From Fusobacterium sp. IOR10 (GTDB lineage: Bacteria > Fusobacteriota > Fusobacteriia > Fusobacteriales > Fusobacteriaceae), in NCBI RefSeq assembly GCF_010367435.1, contig NZ_WJWY01000009.1:1-64000 (forward strand): a stretch of DNA of 64,000 bases. Direction: 5' to 3'. The notes beneath the pieces are model-generated. The model did not search any database, was not told the origin of the DNA, and saw nothing but the letters and a program-made list of their open reading frames with translations. Below are positions 1 to 7,936 of this stretch, in pieces (the first letter of the stretch is position 1; each line of letters starts with the position of its first letter). A program made the position numbers and the translations under genes.

Positions 1-118
1 CTTTCTTTTGGTGTCGCAACTTAATTGTAACGGATTTTTTTATTTGTCTCAATTTTTTTTTGCAAAAAATAAAGGCATTAGTATTTTTACAAATACCAAC
101 ACCAAATATTATAGACCC
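1..118 (-). mobile_element. ISL3-family insertion sequence, one end only (window edge)
   Basis: These 118 bases match 20780-20897 base for base, which is the transposase-proximal end of the second IS copy in this window. The element ends in ATAGACCC at 118, and the following 8 bases (ATAAAAAA, 119-126) would be its target duplication. Only the untranslated leader upstream of the transposase start lies inside the window; the rest is off the left edge, so whether this copy is full length cannot be told. It sits directly against the sodA terminator. Confidence 0.85.
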
Positions 119-120
119 AT

Positions 121-153
121 AAAAAAAAGGGATGCTTAATGCTTCCCTTTTTT
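121..153 (-). terminator. Rho-independent terminator of the superoxide dismutase gene
   Basis: Stem AAGGGATGC (127-135) pairs with GCTTCCCTT (141-149) around a 5-base loop, with one T-T mismatch. An A-run lies on the left and a T-run on the right, so it can work in both directions. It lies 10 bases past the stop of the minus-strand superoxide dismutase gene. The IS end is inserted in the flanking A-run. Confidence 0.8.
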
Positions 154-162
154 AGTTATAAT

Positions 163-777
163 TTATTTATATAAACGATTTTCAACTACTTCCCAATTGA
201 TAATTTTCATAAAGTTATCAATGTAGGTACCTCTTAGATTCTGATAATCTAGATAATAAGCATGTTCCCAAACATCAATAGTTAGTAAAGGTTTAAGGTC
301 ATACTTTAGAGGAGTTTCTTGGTTAGAAGTGCTTATAATTTTAAGAGTATTATCTTTGTCTAAAACAAGCCAAGCCCATCCAGAACCAAAATGAGTAAGG
401 GCAGCTTCTTTAAATTTTTTCAAAAATTCATCAACTGATGTAAAGTTTTCTTCTAATTTTAATTTTAATTTTTCAGGTATGATTTTTCCACCTTTAGTTA
501 AAGCTTCAAAATAAAATATATGATTAAATACTCCTCCACCATTGTTAATAACAGCAGTTTTAATATTTTCAGGAATTTCTTCTAAATTGCTCAAAATATG
601 TTTAAGAGAATGAGTTTGTAATTCAGGTGATGTTTCCAAAGCCTTATTTAAATTATTAGTATATCCAAGTAAATGTTTATCGTGATGAAATTCTAAAGTT
701 TTCTTAGAAATGCATGGCTCTAGATCATTGTATTCAAATTTTAAAGGTTGCAGTTGAAAAGGATAATGTGTGTTCAT
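163..777 (-). CDS. sodA: Fe/Mn superoxide dismutase
   Basis: 204-residue iron/manganese superoxide dismutase, converting superoxide to oxygen and hydrogen peroxide in the cytoplasm. Metal ligands of the family are visible: H31 in LEFHHDKH, a second His in the NNGGGVFNHIFYFE block, and Asp and His in IDVWEHAYYLDY. Length is normal for the family. The ATG at 777 follows a clear AGGAGG site. A promoter-like TTGATT-16-TATAAT lies at 823-850 on the minus strand, just past the ruvC stop, so the gene can be expressed alone. Sequence alone does not decide iron versus manganese. An oxygen-defence enzyme fits an anaerobe that meets air occasionally, like the peroxiredoxin at 59394. Confidence 0.93.
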   Translation of the reverse strand: MNTHYPFQLQPLKFEYNDLEPCISKKTLEFHHDKHLLGYTNNLNKALETSPELQTHSLKHILSNLEEIPENIKTAVINNGGGVFNHIFYFEALTKGGKIIPEKLKLKLEENFTSVDEFLKKFKEAALTHFGSGWAWLVLDKDNTLKIISTSNQETPLKYDLKPLLTIDVWEHAYYLDYQNLRGTYIDNFMKIINWEVVENRLYK

Positions 778-822
778 AAGTACCTCCTTAATTAGTGAAA
801 AATATATGTAGTCTCTAGTATG

Positions 823-850
823 ATTATAGTATAAAAATTATAAAAATCAA
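823..850 (-). promoter_or_regulatory. Sigma-70-type promoter of superoxide dismutase
   Basis: On the minus strand TTGATT (850-845) is followed after 16 bases by TATAAT (828-823). The start codon of the superoxide dismutase lies about 45 bases downstream. Predicted by match to consensus only. Confidence 0.55.
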
Positions 851-867
851 TCTTTTAATTATTGATT

Positions 868-1440
868 TTATTTTTTTAAACAAAGTTCTCTAAATTCTTG
901 AACAGACATTTTGGTTTTAGTTATATTCTTAGTTGAAATAGTTGAAGAAGAACTAATTCCATACTGGGAATTGTTCAAAGAATTTATATGTGTTATGGCA
1001 ATTGCAATAGCATCAGCAGCATCATCTGGCTTAGGAATTTCTTTCATTTTCAAAATACTTTTTACCATTAGTTGAACTTGTTTTTTTTCAGCTCTACCAT
1101 AACCTGTAATACCTATTTTAACTTGGAGAGGGGTATAGTTTTTAATTTTCAAATTATTTTTTTGTCCAGCTAGAAGAATAACTCCCCTAGCTTCTCCAAC
1201 TGAAATAACTGTTTTATTATTTTTAAAATAAAATAATTCTTCAATGGCCATATGTTCAGGTGAGTATGTTTTTATAATTTCTTCTAATTCGTTGAAAATT
1301 TGTAAAAGTCTTTCTTCCATAGGAAGAGTTTTCTCTGTGAAAATACATCCATATTTTATTAATTTTATTTTTCTGTCTTCATAATCCACTATTGAAAATC
1401 CTACAATAGCAGTTCCAGGATCGATTCCTAAAATTCTCAT
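868..1440 (-). CDS. ruvC: Holliday junction resolvase RuvC
   Basis: 190-residue RuvC endonuclease, which cuts Holliday junctions moved by RuvAB during recombinational repair. The RNase H-like acidic residues are present: Asp in ILGIDPGTAIVG at the N terminus, Glu in AIEELFYFKNN, and the Asp pair in PDDAADAIAIAITH. It is slightly longer than typical because of a Ser/Thr-rich tail after residue 155. It starts 3 bases after the LysR stop, so the two genes are probably cotranscribed. ruvA lies 6 kb away at 7332 on the other strand; ruvB is not in the window. Confidence 0.95.
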   Translation of the reverse strand: MRILGIDPGTAIVGFSIVDYEDRKIKLIKYGCIFTEKTLPMEERLLQIFNELEEIIKTYSPEHMAIEELFYFKNNKTVISVGEARGVILLAGQKNNLKIKNYTPLQVKIGITGYGRAEKKQVQLMVKSILKMKEIPKPDDAADAIAIAITHINSLNNSQYGISSSSTISTKNITKTKMSVQEFRELCLKK

Positions 1441-1442
1441 AT

Positions 1443-2294
1443 TTATTTCCTCTCAAAAATATTTATTAATTTTTTAGCATTTGTATTTTTTAAAAACACA
1501 TAGTTAAAATTTTGTTTAATGTGAACACCTTGAATTTCAAAAGTACGAAGATTTTCATCACTTTTTGAAATAATATCATATACAAAGGAAATAGCGTGAT
1601 TTTCAATAACTAAAGATTTTATCAATTCAAAACTACTAATTGACGTAACTTTTTTAAAGTTTTTTAGAGAATAATTTTGTTTTTCCAACTCCCTTTCGAA
1701 AATTGCTCTTGTTCCAGATCCTTCTTCCCTTACTATTATAGATTCATTGAAAATATTTTCTATTTTTATGGATTTATTAGCAAAAGGATGAGATTTAGAA
1801 CAGATTCCAACAAATTTTTCACTACTATATAATTGATAATTATATTTATCTTTATCAAAAAATCCCTCAATTAAAGCAAAATCTAATTTATTATTATCTA
1901 ATTCCCTTAGAAGATGCTCAGTGTTATCAACAATTAAAGAAAATTCATAGTTTTCATTTTTTAAAAAATTAATAATATTATTTTTAACTACAAAATCTCC
2001 AATTGTTTTAGTGGCTCCCATTCTAATTGACAACTTATTTTCTTTATTTAAGGTGCTTCTTAATTCTAAATCGTTATAATAGGCAGCTGTAGCATAATTT
2101 TTTAAAATTAGAGCTTCCTTGGTAATATATAACTTCTTGTTGTTATATATAAATAGTTTACAATTATATTCATCTTCTAAAGATTGAATATGATTTGTTA
2201 CAGAAGGTTGACTCATATGAAGTGCTTCCCCAGTAAGGTGATAATTCATTGTTTCACAAAGCTTCAAAAAAGTAATAATTCTATAGTCTAACAT
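1443..2294 (-). CDS. LysR-family transcriptional regulator
   Basis: LysR-type regulator of about 283 residues, with an N-terminal winged helix-turn-helix (FLKLCETMNYHLTGEALHMS, then QPSVTNHIQSLE) and a C-terminal type 2 periplasmic-binding-like effector domain. A longer reading frame reaches 2339, but the ATG at 2294 is preferred because AGGAGG precedes it by 4 bases and the protein then begins MLDYRIITFLKLCE, as LysR proteins normally do. It is divergent from uvrA across 103 bases and lies directly upstream of ruvC. The effector and the regulated genes are not evident. Confidence 0.88.
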   Translation of the reverse strand: MLDYRIITFLKLCETMNYHLTGEALHMSQPSVTNHIQSLEDEYNCKLFIYNNKKLYITKEALILKNYATAAYYNDLELRSTLNKENKLSIRMGATKTIGDFVVKNNIINFLKNENYEFSLIVDNTEHLLRELDNNKLDFALIEGFFDKDKYNYQLYSSEKFVGICSKSHPFANKSIKIENIFNESIIVREEGSGTRAIFERELEKQNYSLKNFKKVTSISSFELIKSLVIENHAISFVYDIISKSDENLRTFEIQGVHIKQNFNYVFLKNTNAKKLINIFERK

Positions 2295-2363
2295 AGGCCC
2301 TCCTGAACATATTTTATCATTAGAAATATTTAAATACAAGTAGAATAAATAACAAAAATTTAT

Positions 2364-2371
2364 GTTATAAT
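2364..2371 (+). promoter_or_regulatory. Extended -10 promoter of uvrA
   Basis: TGTTATAAT (TG at 2363-2364, TATAAT at 2366-2371) is a good extended -10 element about 27 bases before the uvrA start. No strong -35 is seen, which is common for extended -10 promoters. The ribosome site AAGGAGG lies just before the ATG. Confidence 0.55.
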
Positions 2372-2397
2372 ATTTTTATAGAGTTAAGGAGGAAGAT

Positions 2398-5229
2398 ATG
2401 TTAGATAAATTAATTATAAAAGGGGCAAGGGAACATAATTTAAAAAATATAGATGTGGAGATTCCTAAAAATAAATTTGTAGTTATAACAGGGGTAAGTG
2501 GAAGCGGAAAATCTTCCCTAGCCTTTGATACAATTTATTCTGAAGGTCAAAGGAGATATGTTGAAAGTTTATCAGCCTATGCAAGACAGTTTATAGGTCA
2601 AATGAAAAAACCAGATGTAGATTCCATTGAAGGACTTTCTCCAGCTATATCAATAGAGCAAAAAAGTACTAATAAAAATCCCCGTTCAACAGTTGGGACA
2701 GTAACAGAAATATATGATTATATGAGATTATTATTTGCCCATATAGGTCAACCTCACTGCCCAATATGTGGAGCAGTTGTGGAGAAAAAAAGTATTGAAG
2801 AAATAGTTGAAAATATTTTAGAAAAATTTCAAGAGAAGGAAAAGATGATAGTTCTTTCTCCAATTATAAGGGATAAAAAAGGGACTCATAAGAATCTTTT
2901 TCTAAATTTAACAAAAAAAGGATTTGTTAGAGTTAGAGTAAATGATGAAATACTGTATTTAGACGACGAAATAAATTTAGATAAAAATTTAAGACATAAT
3001 ATTGAAGTTGTTGTGGATAGATTAGTTCTAAAGAAAAAAGACAAGGATTTTAAATCCAGATTAACTCAATCTGTTGAGTCAGGAATGGAACTTTCAAATG
3101 GTAAAATAATTTTTAATATAAATGGGAAGGATCATAGTTACAGTGAAAATTATGCTTGTGCAAAACATGAAGATATTAGCATTCCAGAACTTAATCCTAG
3201 ATTATTTTCTTTTAATGCTCCCTTTGGAGCTTGCCCAGAATGCAAGGGAATTGGGAAAAAATTAGAAGTGGATGAAAATAGATTAATATTAAATAAAAAA
3301 TTATCAATTAAAGATGGAGGTATTTATATTCCAGGGGCAGCTTCAAGAAAGGGATGGACTTGGGAAATGTTTTTGTCTTTTTGTTCAGACTTTAATATAG
3401 ATATAAATATGCCAATTGAAAATATACCAGATAAAAAAATGGATCTTATTTTTCACGGAAGCAGCAAAAAATATAATTTTGATTATGAGGGGAAAGATTT
3501 TTCTTTTCATGGACTAAAGGAATTTAATGGTATTGTTAAAAATTTAGAAAAAAGATATTATGAATCTTTTTCTGAATCTCAAAAGGAAGAAATAGAAAAT
3601 AAGTACATGATTGAAAAGGAATGTAAATTGTGTCACGGGAAAAGATTAAAAGATGAGGTTTTAGGGGTAACAGTAAATGACAAAAACATTATAGAAATAT
3701 GTTTGCTTAGTATAACAGAGGCCTATGACTTTTTTAGTAACTTAGTTTTAACAAAAAAACAAGAATCCATTGTAAAGGAAATATTAAAAGAAATAAAAGA
3801 AAGATTGAGCTTTATGATAAATGTAGGATTAGAATATTTATCTCTTCTTAGGGGGACTAAAACCCTTTCAGGGGGAGAAAGTCAAAGAATTAGACTTGCT
3901 ACACAAATAGGTTCAGGTTTAACAGGGGTTTTATATGTTTTAGATGAACCTAGCATTGGTCTTCATCAAAGGGATAATGACAGGCTCTTAGAAACTTTAT
4001 CAAGATTAAAGGATTTGGGAAACACTTTAATTGTAGTGGAACATGATGAGGATACAATGAATCAAGCTGATTATATTTTAGATTTAGGAAGAGGGGCAGG
4101 GGAGTATGGAGGAAATTTAGTAGCCTTTGGAACTCCAGAAGATATAAAAAATAACAAGGACTCTTTAACAGGTGAATATTTAAGGGGAGATAAGAAAATA
4201 AATATTCCAGAAAAAAGAAGAACTTCAGATAAATTTATTGAGATTATAGGAGCAAGTGGAAATAATTTAAAAAATATCAATGTGAAAATCCCCCTTGGAA
4301 TAATGACTGTGGTCACAGGAGTCAGTGGAAGTGGAAAATCAACATTGATAAACCAAACTTTATATCCAATATTGTTTAATGAATTAAATAAAGGGAAATT
4401 ATATCCACTACCATATAAAAAAATAATAGGTATTGAAAATCTAGATAAGGTGATAGATATAGATCAAGCTCCAATAGGTCGTACTCCTAGATCCAATCCA
4501 GCAACATATACAAAGATATTTGATGAAATAAGAAATATCTTTTCCATGACAAAGGATTCTAAAATGAAAGGATTTAAAAAGGGACGATTTTCATTTAACG
4601 TTAAAGGTGGAAGATGTGAAGCATGCCAAGGAGCAGGTATAATAAAAATAGAAATGAATTTTTTACCAGATGTTTATGTACAGTGTGACGTATGCAATGG
4701 GAAGAGATACAATAAAGAAACCCTAGATGTTCACTATAAGGGAAAAAATATTTCAGAAGTTTTGGAAATGAGTGTTTATGAAGCCTATGAATTTTTTAAA
4801 GCAATACCTATATTAGAAAAGAAATTAAAAGTTTTAATGGATGTTGGATTAGGATATATTAAACTAGGACAACCAGCTACAACTTTATCAGGGGGGGAAG
4901 CTCAAAGAATAAAATTAGCCACAGAGCTTTCAAAAAATTCAAGGGGTAAAACCATATACATATTAGACGAACCAACAACAGGATTGCACTTTGAAGATGT
5001 TAAAAAATTAATAGAAGTACTTGATAGGCTTGTGGAAAAGGGAAATTCAGTTATAATTATTGAACATAATTTAGATGTTATTAAAATAGCAGATCATATA
5101 ATTGATATAGGTCCTGAAGGTGGGAAAAATGGAGGGAAAATTGTTAAAATTGGTACTCCAGAGGAAGTTGCAAAATCTAAAAAGAGTTATACAGGAAAAT
5201 ATTTAAAAAAAATATTAAAAAATAAATAA
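2398..5229 (+). CDS. uvrA: Excinuclease ABC subunit A
   Basis: 943-residue UvrA, the damage-recognition ATPase of nucleotide excision repair. It has the two tandem ABC ATPase modules: Walker A GVSGSGKSSLAF near residue 35 and GVSGSGKSTLIN near 643, with two LSGGE signatures (TLSGGESQRIRLA and TLSGGEAQRIKLA). Zinc-binding Cys pairs are visible in CPICG, CPECKG with CKLCHG, and CEACQG with CDVCNG. Length is standard. The flavoprotein gene follows after 12 bases and is probably cotranscribed. Confidence 0.98.
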   Translation: MLDKLIIKGAREHNLKNIDVEIPKNKFVVITGVSGSGKSSLAFDTIYSEGQRRYVESLSAYARQFIGQMKKPDVDSIEGLSPAISIEQKSTNKNPRSTVGTVTEIYDYMRLLFAHIGQPHCPICGAVVEKKSIEEIVENILEKFQEKEKMIVLSPIIRDKKGTHKNLFLNLTKKGFVRVRVNDEILYLDDEINLDKNLRHNIEVVVDRLVLKKKDKDFKSRLTQSVESGMELSNGKIIFNINGKDHSYSENYACAKHEDISIPELNPRLFSFNAPFGACPECKGIGKKLEVDENRLILNKKLSIKDGGIYIPGAASRKGWTWEMFLSFCSDFNIDINMPIENIPDKKMDLIFHGSSKKYNFDYEGKDFSFHGLKEFNGIVKNLEKRYYESFSESQKEEIENKYMIEKECKLCHGKRLKDEVLGVTVNDKNIIEICLLSITEAYDFFSNLVLTKKQESIVKEILKEIKERLSFMINVGLEYLSLLRGTKTLSGGESQRIRLATQIGSGLTGVLYVLDEPSIGLHQRDNDRLLETLSRLKDLGNTLIVVEHDEDTMNQADYILDLGRGAGEYGGNLVAFGTPEDIKNNKDSLTGEYLRGDKKINIPEKRRTSDKFIEIIGASGNNLKNINVKIPLGIMTVVTGVSGSGKSTLINQTLYPILFNELNKGKLYPLPYKKIIGIENLDKVIDIDQAPIGRTPRSNPATYTKIFDEIRNIFSMTKDSKMKGFKKGRFSFNVKGGRCEACQGAGIIKIEMNFLPDVYVQCDVCNGKRYNKETLDVHYKGKNISEVLEMSVYEAYEFFKAIPILEKKLKVLMDVGLGYIKLGQPATTLSGGEAQRIKLATELSKNSRGKTIYILDEPTTGLHFEDVKKLIEVLDRLVEKGNSVIIIEHNLDVIKIADHIIDIGPEGGKNGGKIVKIGTPEEVAKSKKSYTGKYLKKILKNK

Positions 5230-5241
5230 TGGAGGTGGATT

Positions 5242-5868
5242 GTGAAAGTACTTGGAGTTGTTGGAAGTTTTAGAAAAAAAGGAAACACAGATATATTAGT
5301 AAATAAGGTATTAGAAGGTGTTAAATCTTGTGGAATAGAAGTTGAATGTATACATTTATCTGACTTTGACTTTAAAGATTGTATAGGTTGCGAAGGATGT
5401 GCAAAAACCAATAAATGTGTAAGAAAAGATGATATGAGTAAAATATATAAGTTATTAGAGGAATCTGATGGAATTGTACTGGGTTCTCCAACATATTTTT
5501 ATAATGTAACAGGAGATATAAAAAAATTTTTAGATAGATTATATTGTTACGATACCTTTGACCCTTCAGATAGGTCAGTGTGGGTAAGTGTAAATGAAGT
5601 TGTGAAAACAAAGTACAGTGTAACAGTTGCAATATGTGAGCAAAATAATGAAGATGATATGGGATATACTTCAATTGCTATGAACAGATCTTTAGAGGCT
5701 GTTGGTTATAGAGTTGTAGATAGTTTGAAAGTTTTACATATGTTTTTAAAGGGAGAAGTATCCCAATACAAAAATGAACTAGATAGAAGTTATTTATCTG
5801 GTGTAAAATTAGGAAAAACATTATTATTAGCTAAAAAGGTTAGAAAAAGCTATAATATGGGAGATTAA
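5242..5868 (+). CDS. Flavodoxin-fold NAD(P)H oxidoreductase, iron-sulfur-flavoprotein-like
   Basis: 208-residue flavodoxin-like protein. The N terminus LGVVGSFRKKGNTDILV is the FMN phosphate-binding loop of the multimeric flavodoxin/NADPH-dependent FMN reductase family. A compact Cys cluster follows (CIGCEGCAKTNKC), as in proteins that carry an Fe-S cluster next to FMN, and LGSPTYFYNVTGDIKKFLDR is the second conserved loop. The start is GTG at 5242 after GGAGG. Electron donor and acceptor are unknown. It probably shares the uvrA transcript. Assignment to the iron-sulfur flavoprotein subgroup is an inference from the Cys spacing. Confidence 0.8.
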   Translation: MKVLGVVGSFRKKGNTDILVNKVLEGVKSCGIEVECIHLSDFDFKDCIGCEGCAKTNKCVRKDDMSKIYKLLEESDGIVLGSPTYFYNVTGDIKKFLDRLYCYDTFDPSDRSVWVSVNEVVKTKYSVTVAICEQNNEDDMGYTSIAMNRSLEAVGYRVVDSLKVLHMFLKGEVSQYKNELDRSYLSGVKLGKTLLLAKKVRKSYNMGD

Positions 5869-5890
5869 GGGATTTTGCATAGATAAATTT

Positions 5891-5918
5891 TTGATAAAAA
5901 TACTTTAAATGGTATAAT
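5891..5918 (+). promoter_or_regulatory. Promoter of the HAM1-like/SIR2-like gene pair
   Basis: TTGATA (5891-5896), 16 bases, then TATAAT (5913-5918). The predicted transcript starts about 25 bases before the HAM1-like start codon, so the pair, probably with ruvA behind it, has its own promoter separate from uvrA. Confidence 0.6.
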
Positions 5919-5951
5919 AAGAACATATAAAAAATCTTTAGGAGTAGGTGT

Positions 5952-6512
5952 ATGAAGGTATATTTTATGTCAAAAAATAAAAGAAAGATTCAAGATGCTC
6001 AGAAAGCATCAAATTTATTAAAATTGGAAATGGAAGTTTTACATGTGGACTATGACGTTGAAGAAATTCAATCTAAGGACGACAAAAAATTAATAAAAGA
6101 TAAAGTAATAAAAGCATTTAGAGTTATAAGAAGGCCAGTTTGTGTGGAGCAAACAGGTATATATATTAAAGAATTTGGAAATTTACCTGGAGGATTAACC
6201 TCAATAGTTTGGGATAACCTAGGTGCTGAAAATTTTTGCAGATTTTTTAGTAGAGAAAAAAATACAGTGCTAATGAAGTCAATAGTTGGATATTGTGACG
6301 GAAAAAATGTAAAGGTATTTTTAGGTGAGTGTTATGGAAGTATAGCTAAGGAACCAACTGGAATAAGAGAAGATAGACTAGATAGAATATTTATTCCAAA
6401 GGGCTATAGTAATACTTTCGCTGATTTAGGAGAAGAAAAAAATAATATTTCCACAAGAATAATTGCCTTTAAAAAATTTTTCAAATACTTAGAAGGTGAA
6501 GTAAATGAATAA
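5952..6512 (+). CDS. HAM1/RdgB-fold protein with substituted catalytic residue (possible nucleotide sensor)
   Basis: 186-residue member of the HAM1 (non-canonical purine NTP pyrophosphatase, RdgB/ITPA) family. Recognisable parts are SKNKRKIQDAQKA at the N terminus (the S/TxNxxK loop), LPGGLTS (the LxGxPG loop), and IFIPKGYSNTFADLGEEKN near the C terminus. The catalytic acid block reads VEQTG at residues 65-69, where active enzymes have VEDT or DDSG, so the general base Asp is Gln67. The usual ISHR purine-specificity motif is ISTR (T168, R169) and the GWDP loop is altered. It overlaps the SIR2-like gene by 8 bases. These changes suggest it binds an unusual purine nucleotide without efficient hydrolysis, as expected of a KomB-like partner; this is inference. 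Confidence 0.75.
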   Translation: MKVYFMSKNKRKIQDAQKASNLLKLEMEVLHVDYDVEEIQSKDDKKLIKDKVIKAFRVIRRPVCVEQTGIYIKEFGNLPGGLTSIVWDNLGAENFCRFFSREKNTVLMKSIVGYCDGKNVKVFLGECYGSIAKEPTGIREDRLDRIFIPKGYSNTFADLGEEKNNISTRIIAFKKFFKYLEGEVNE

Positions 6513-7332
6513 ACTATTAAAAAAACTTGCGAAAAAAATAAAAAACAACGAAGTTATTCTTTTTGTTGGAGCTGGAATATCCGCTAATCTAGGGCTACCA
6601 ACTTGGCAAGAAATGATAGATGAAATGGCAGATCATTTAGGTATAGATAAGGAAATCTTTAGTCTTTATGGAAATAGTCTAGATTTAGCAGAATATTATT
6701 GTTTAGAAACTGGTGGGATAGGAAGACTGGTTGAGGAAATGAAAGACAAATGGATTGTAGAAGATAGAAGAATAGAAAAATCAAAAATACATAAGGATAT
6801 CTGTAAATTAAACTTTCAAATAATATATACTACAAATTATGACAATTGTTTGGAAGAATCCTTTGAATTATTTGAATATCCCTATACGAAAATAGTTGGA
6901 GTTCAAGATATTTGTAATATTAATCATAACAAAACTCAAATTGTTAAATTTCACGGAGATTTTTCAGATGATAAAAGTATAATTTTAACAGAAAGTAGTT
7001 ATTTTGAAAGAATGGATTTTGAATCATCAATGGATATAAAATTAAGATCAGATATGTTAGGAAAATCTTTTTTATTCATAGGGTACAGCTTGTCAGATAT
7101 TAATATGAGATATTTGATTTATAAATTAAATAAAATATGGTCTAAATATGATATAAATAAAAAACCAGACTCATATATATTTTTACCTAATTCAAATTTT
7201 GTTCAAGAAAAATTAATGGAATGTTGGGGAATAAAAAGCATAATAGGAGATGATATTTCTCCTGAAAAATCTGTTGAGAATTTCTTAGATAGATTAGTGA
7301 GAGAAGTTAAAATTAAAGATGGGAGAGATTAA
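6505..7332 (+). CDS. SIR2-like protein, probable NAD-consuming effector
   Basis: 275-residue SIR2-domain protein. FVGAGISANLGLPTW at residues 20-34 is the NAD-binding loop, TTNYDN (N111) is the ribose-contacting motif, and KFHGD (H150) carries the catalytic His. LFIGYSLSDINMRYL is the distal strand-helix of the SIR2_2 type common in antiphage proteins. There are no zinc-binding Cys pairs as in true protein deacetylases, which points to NAD hydrolysis. It is translationally coupled to the HAM1-like gene upstream (8-base overlap) and touches ruvA downstream (TAATG). The best parallel known to me is KomC of the Kongming system. No adenosine deaminase (KomA) is within the window. Confidence 0.82.
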   Translation: MNKLLKKLAKKIKNNEVILFVGAGISANLGLPTWQEMIDEMADHLGIDKEIFSLYGNSLDLAEYYCLETGGIGRLVEEMKDKWIVEDRRIEKSKIHKDICKLNFQIIYTTNYDNCLEESFELFEYPYTKIVGVQDICNINHNKTQIVKFHGDFSDDKSIILTESSYFERMDFESSMDIKLRSDMLGKSFLFIGYSLSDINMRYLIYKLNKIWSKYDINKKPDSYIFLPNSNFVQEKLMECWGIKSIIGDDISPEKSVENFLDRLVREVKIKDGRD

Positions 7333-7916
7333 TGTTTGATTATTTAAATGGGAAAGTTGATTATAAAACAACAAATTATGTGGCTCTTGATGTTAATGGA
7401 GTTGGATATAAAGTTTTCATTTCTTTGAGAACCTATGATACAATAACAGAGGATGAAAATATAAAAATATACATATATAGCCATATTAAAGAGGAAGAGT
7501 TTAAACTAGTGGGATTTTTAAATAAAAAAGAGAGAAATTTATTTGAAATGCTCTTAAGTGTAAAAGGAATTGGAGTTTCTCTAGCTTTGGCAATTATGTC
7601 TACCTTTGATATGGATAAGATTAAAAGTCTTATATTAAGAGAAGATTATTTAACTTTAAAAAAAGTACCTAAATTAGGGCAAAAAAAATCTCAACAAATA
7701 ATATTAGATTTAAAGGATAAAATTAATAAATTAGAAATAGTTTTAGATAACTGTGTATCAACAGAAAATTATTCTAATATAGAAGAAGAGTTAATTATGG
7801 CTCTAGAAGGATTAGGCTATAATAAAAAGGATATAGAAAAGTTAATAGATAAGGAAGAAATAAAAAATTATAAAAATATACAAGAGGCTATCAAGGGAAC
7901 TTTAAGAAAAATTTAA
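7332..7916 (+). CDS. ruvA: Holliday junction branch migration protein RuvA
   Basis: 194-residue RuvA, the tetrameric DNA-junction-binding subunit of RuvAB. It begins MFDYLNGKVDYKTTNYVALDVNGVGYKV, the N-terminal OB domain. The helix-hairpin-helix motifs follow: LLSVKGIGVSLALAI and LKKVPKLGQKKSQQI. Domain III (residues 145-194) contains EELIMALEGLGYNKKDIEKLI, which contacts RuvB. The start ATG overlaps the stop of the SIR2-like gene by one base, so a repair gene is coupled to a probable NADase. Confidence 0.96.
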   Translation: MFDYLNGKVDYKTTNYVALDVNGVGYKVFISLRTYDTITEDENIKIYIYSHIKEEEFKLVGFLNKKERNLFEMLLSVKGIGVSLALAIMSTFDMDKIKSLILREDYLTLKKVPKLGQKKSQQIILDLKDKINKLEIVLDNCVSTENYSNIEEELIMALEGLGYNKKDIEKLIDKEEIKNYKNIQEAIKGTLRKI

Positions 7917-7936
7917 TACTAAAACTGGAGAGTAAA

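Noticed and set aside
5952-6512. Ordinary RdgB-type house-cleaning pyrophosphatase
   Set aside because: Catalytic Asp is Gln, the purine-specificity motif is changed, and the gene is coupled to a SIR2-like gene; kept as a probable sensor.
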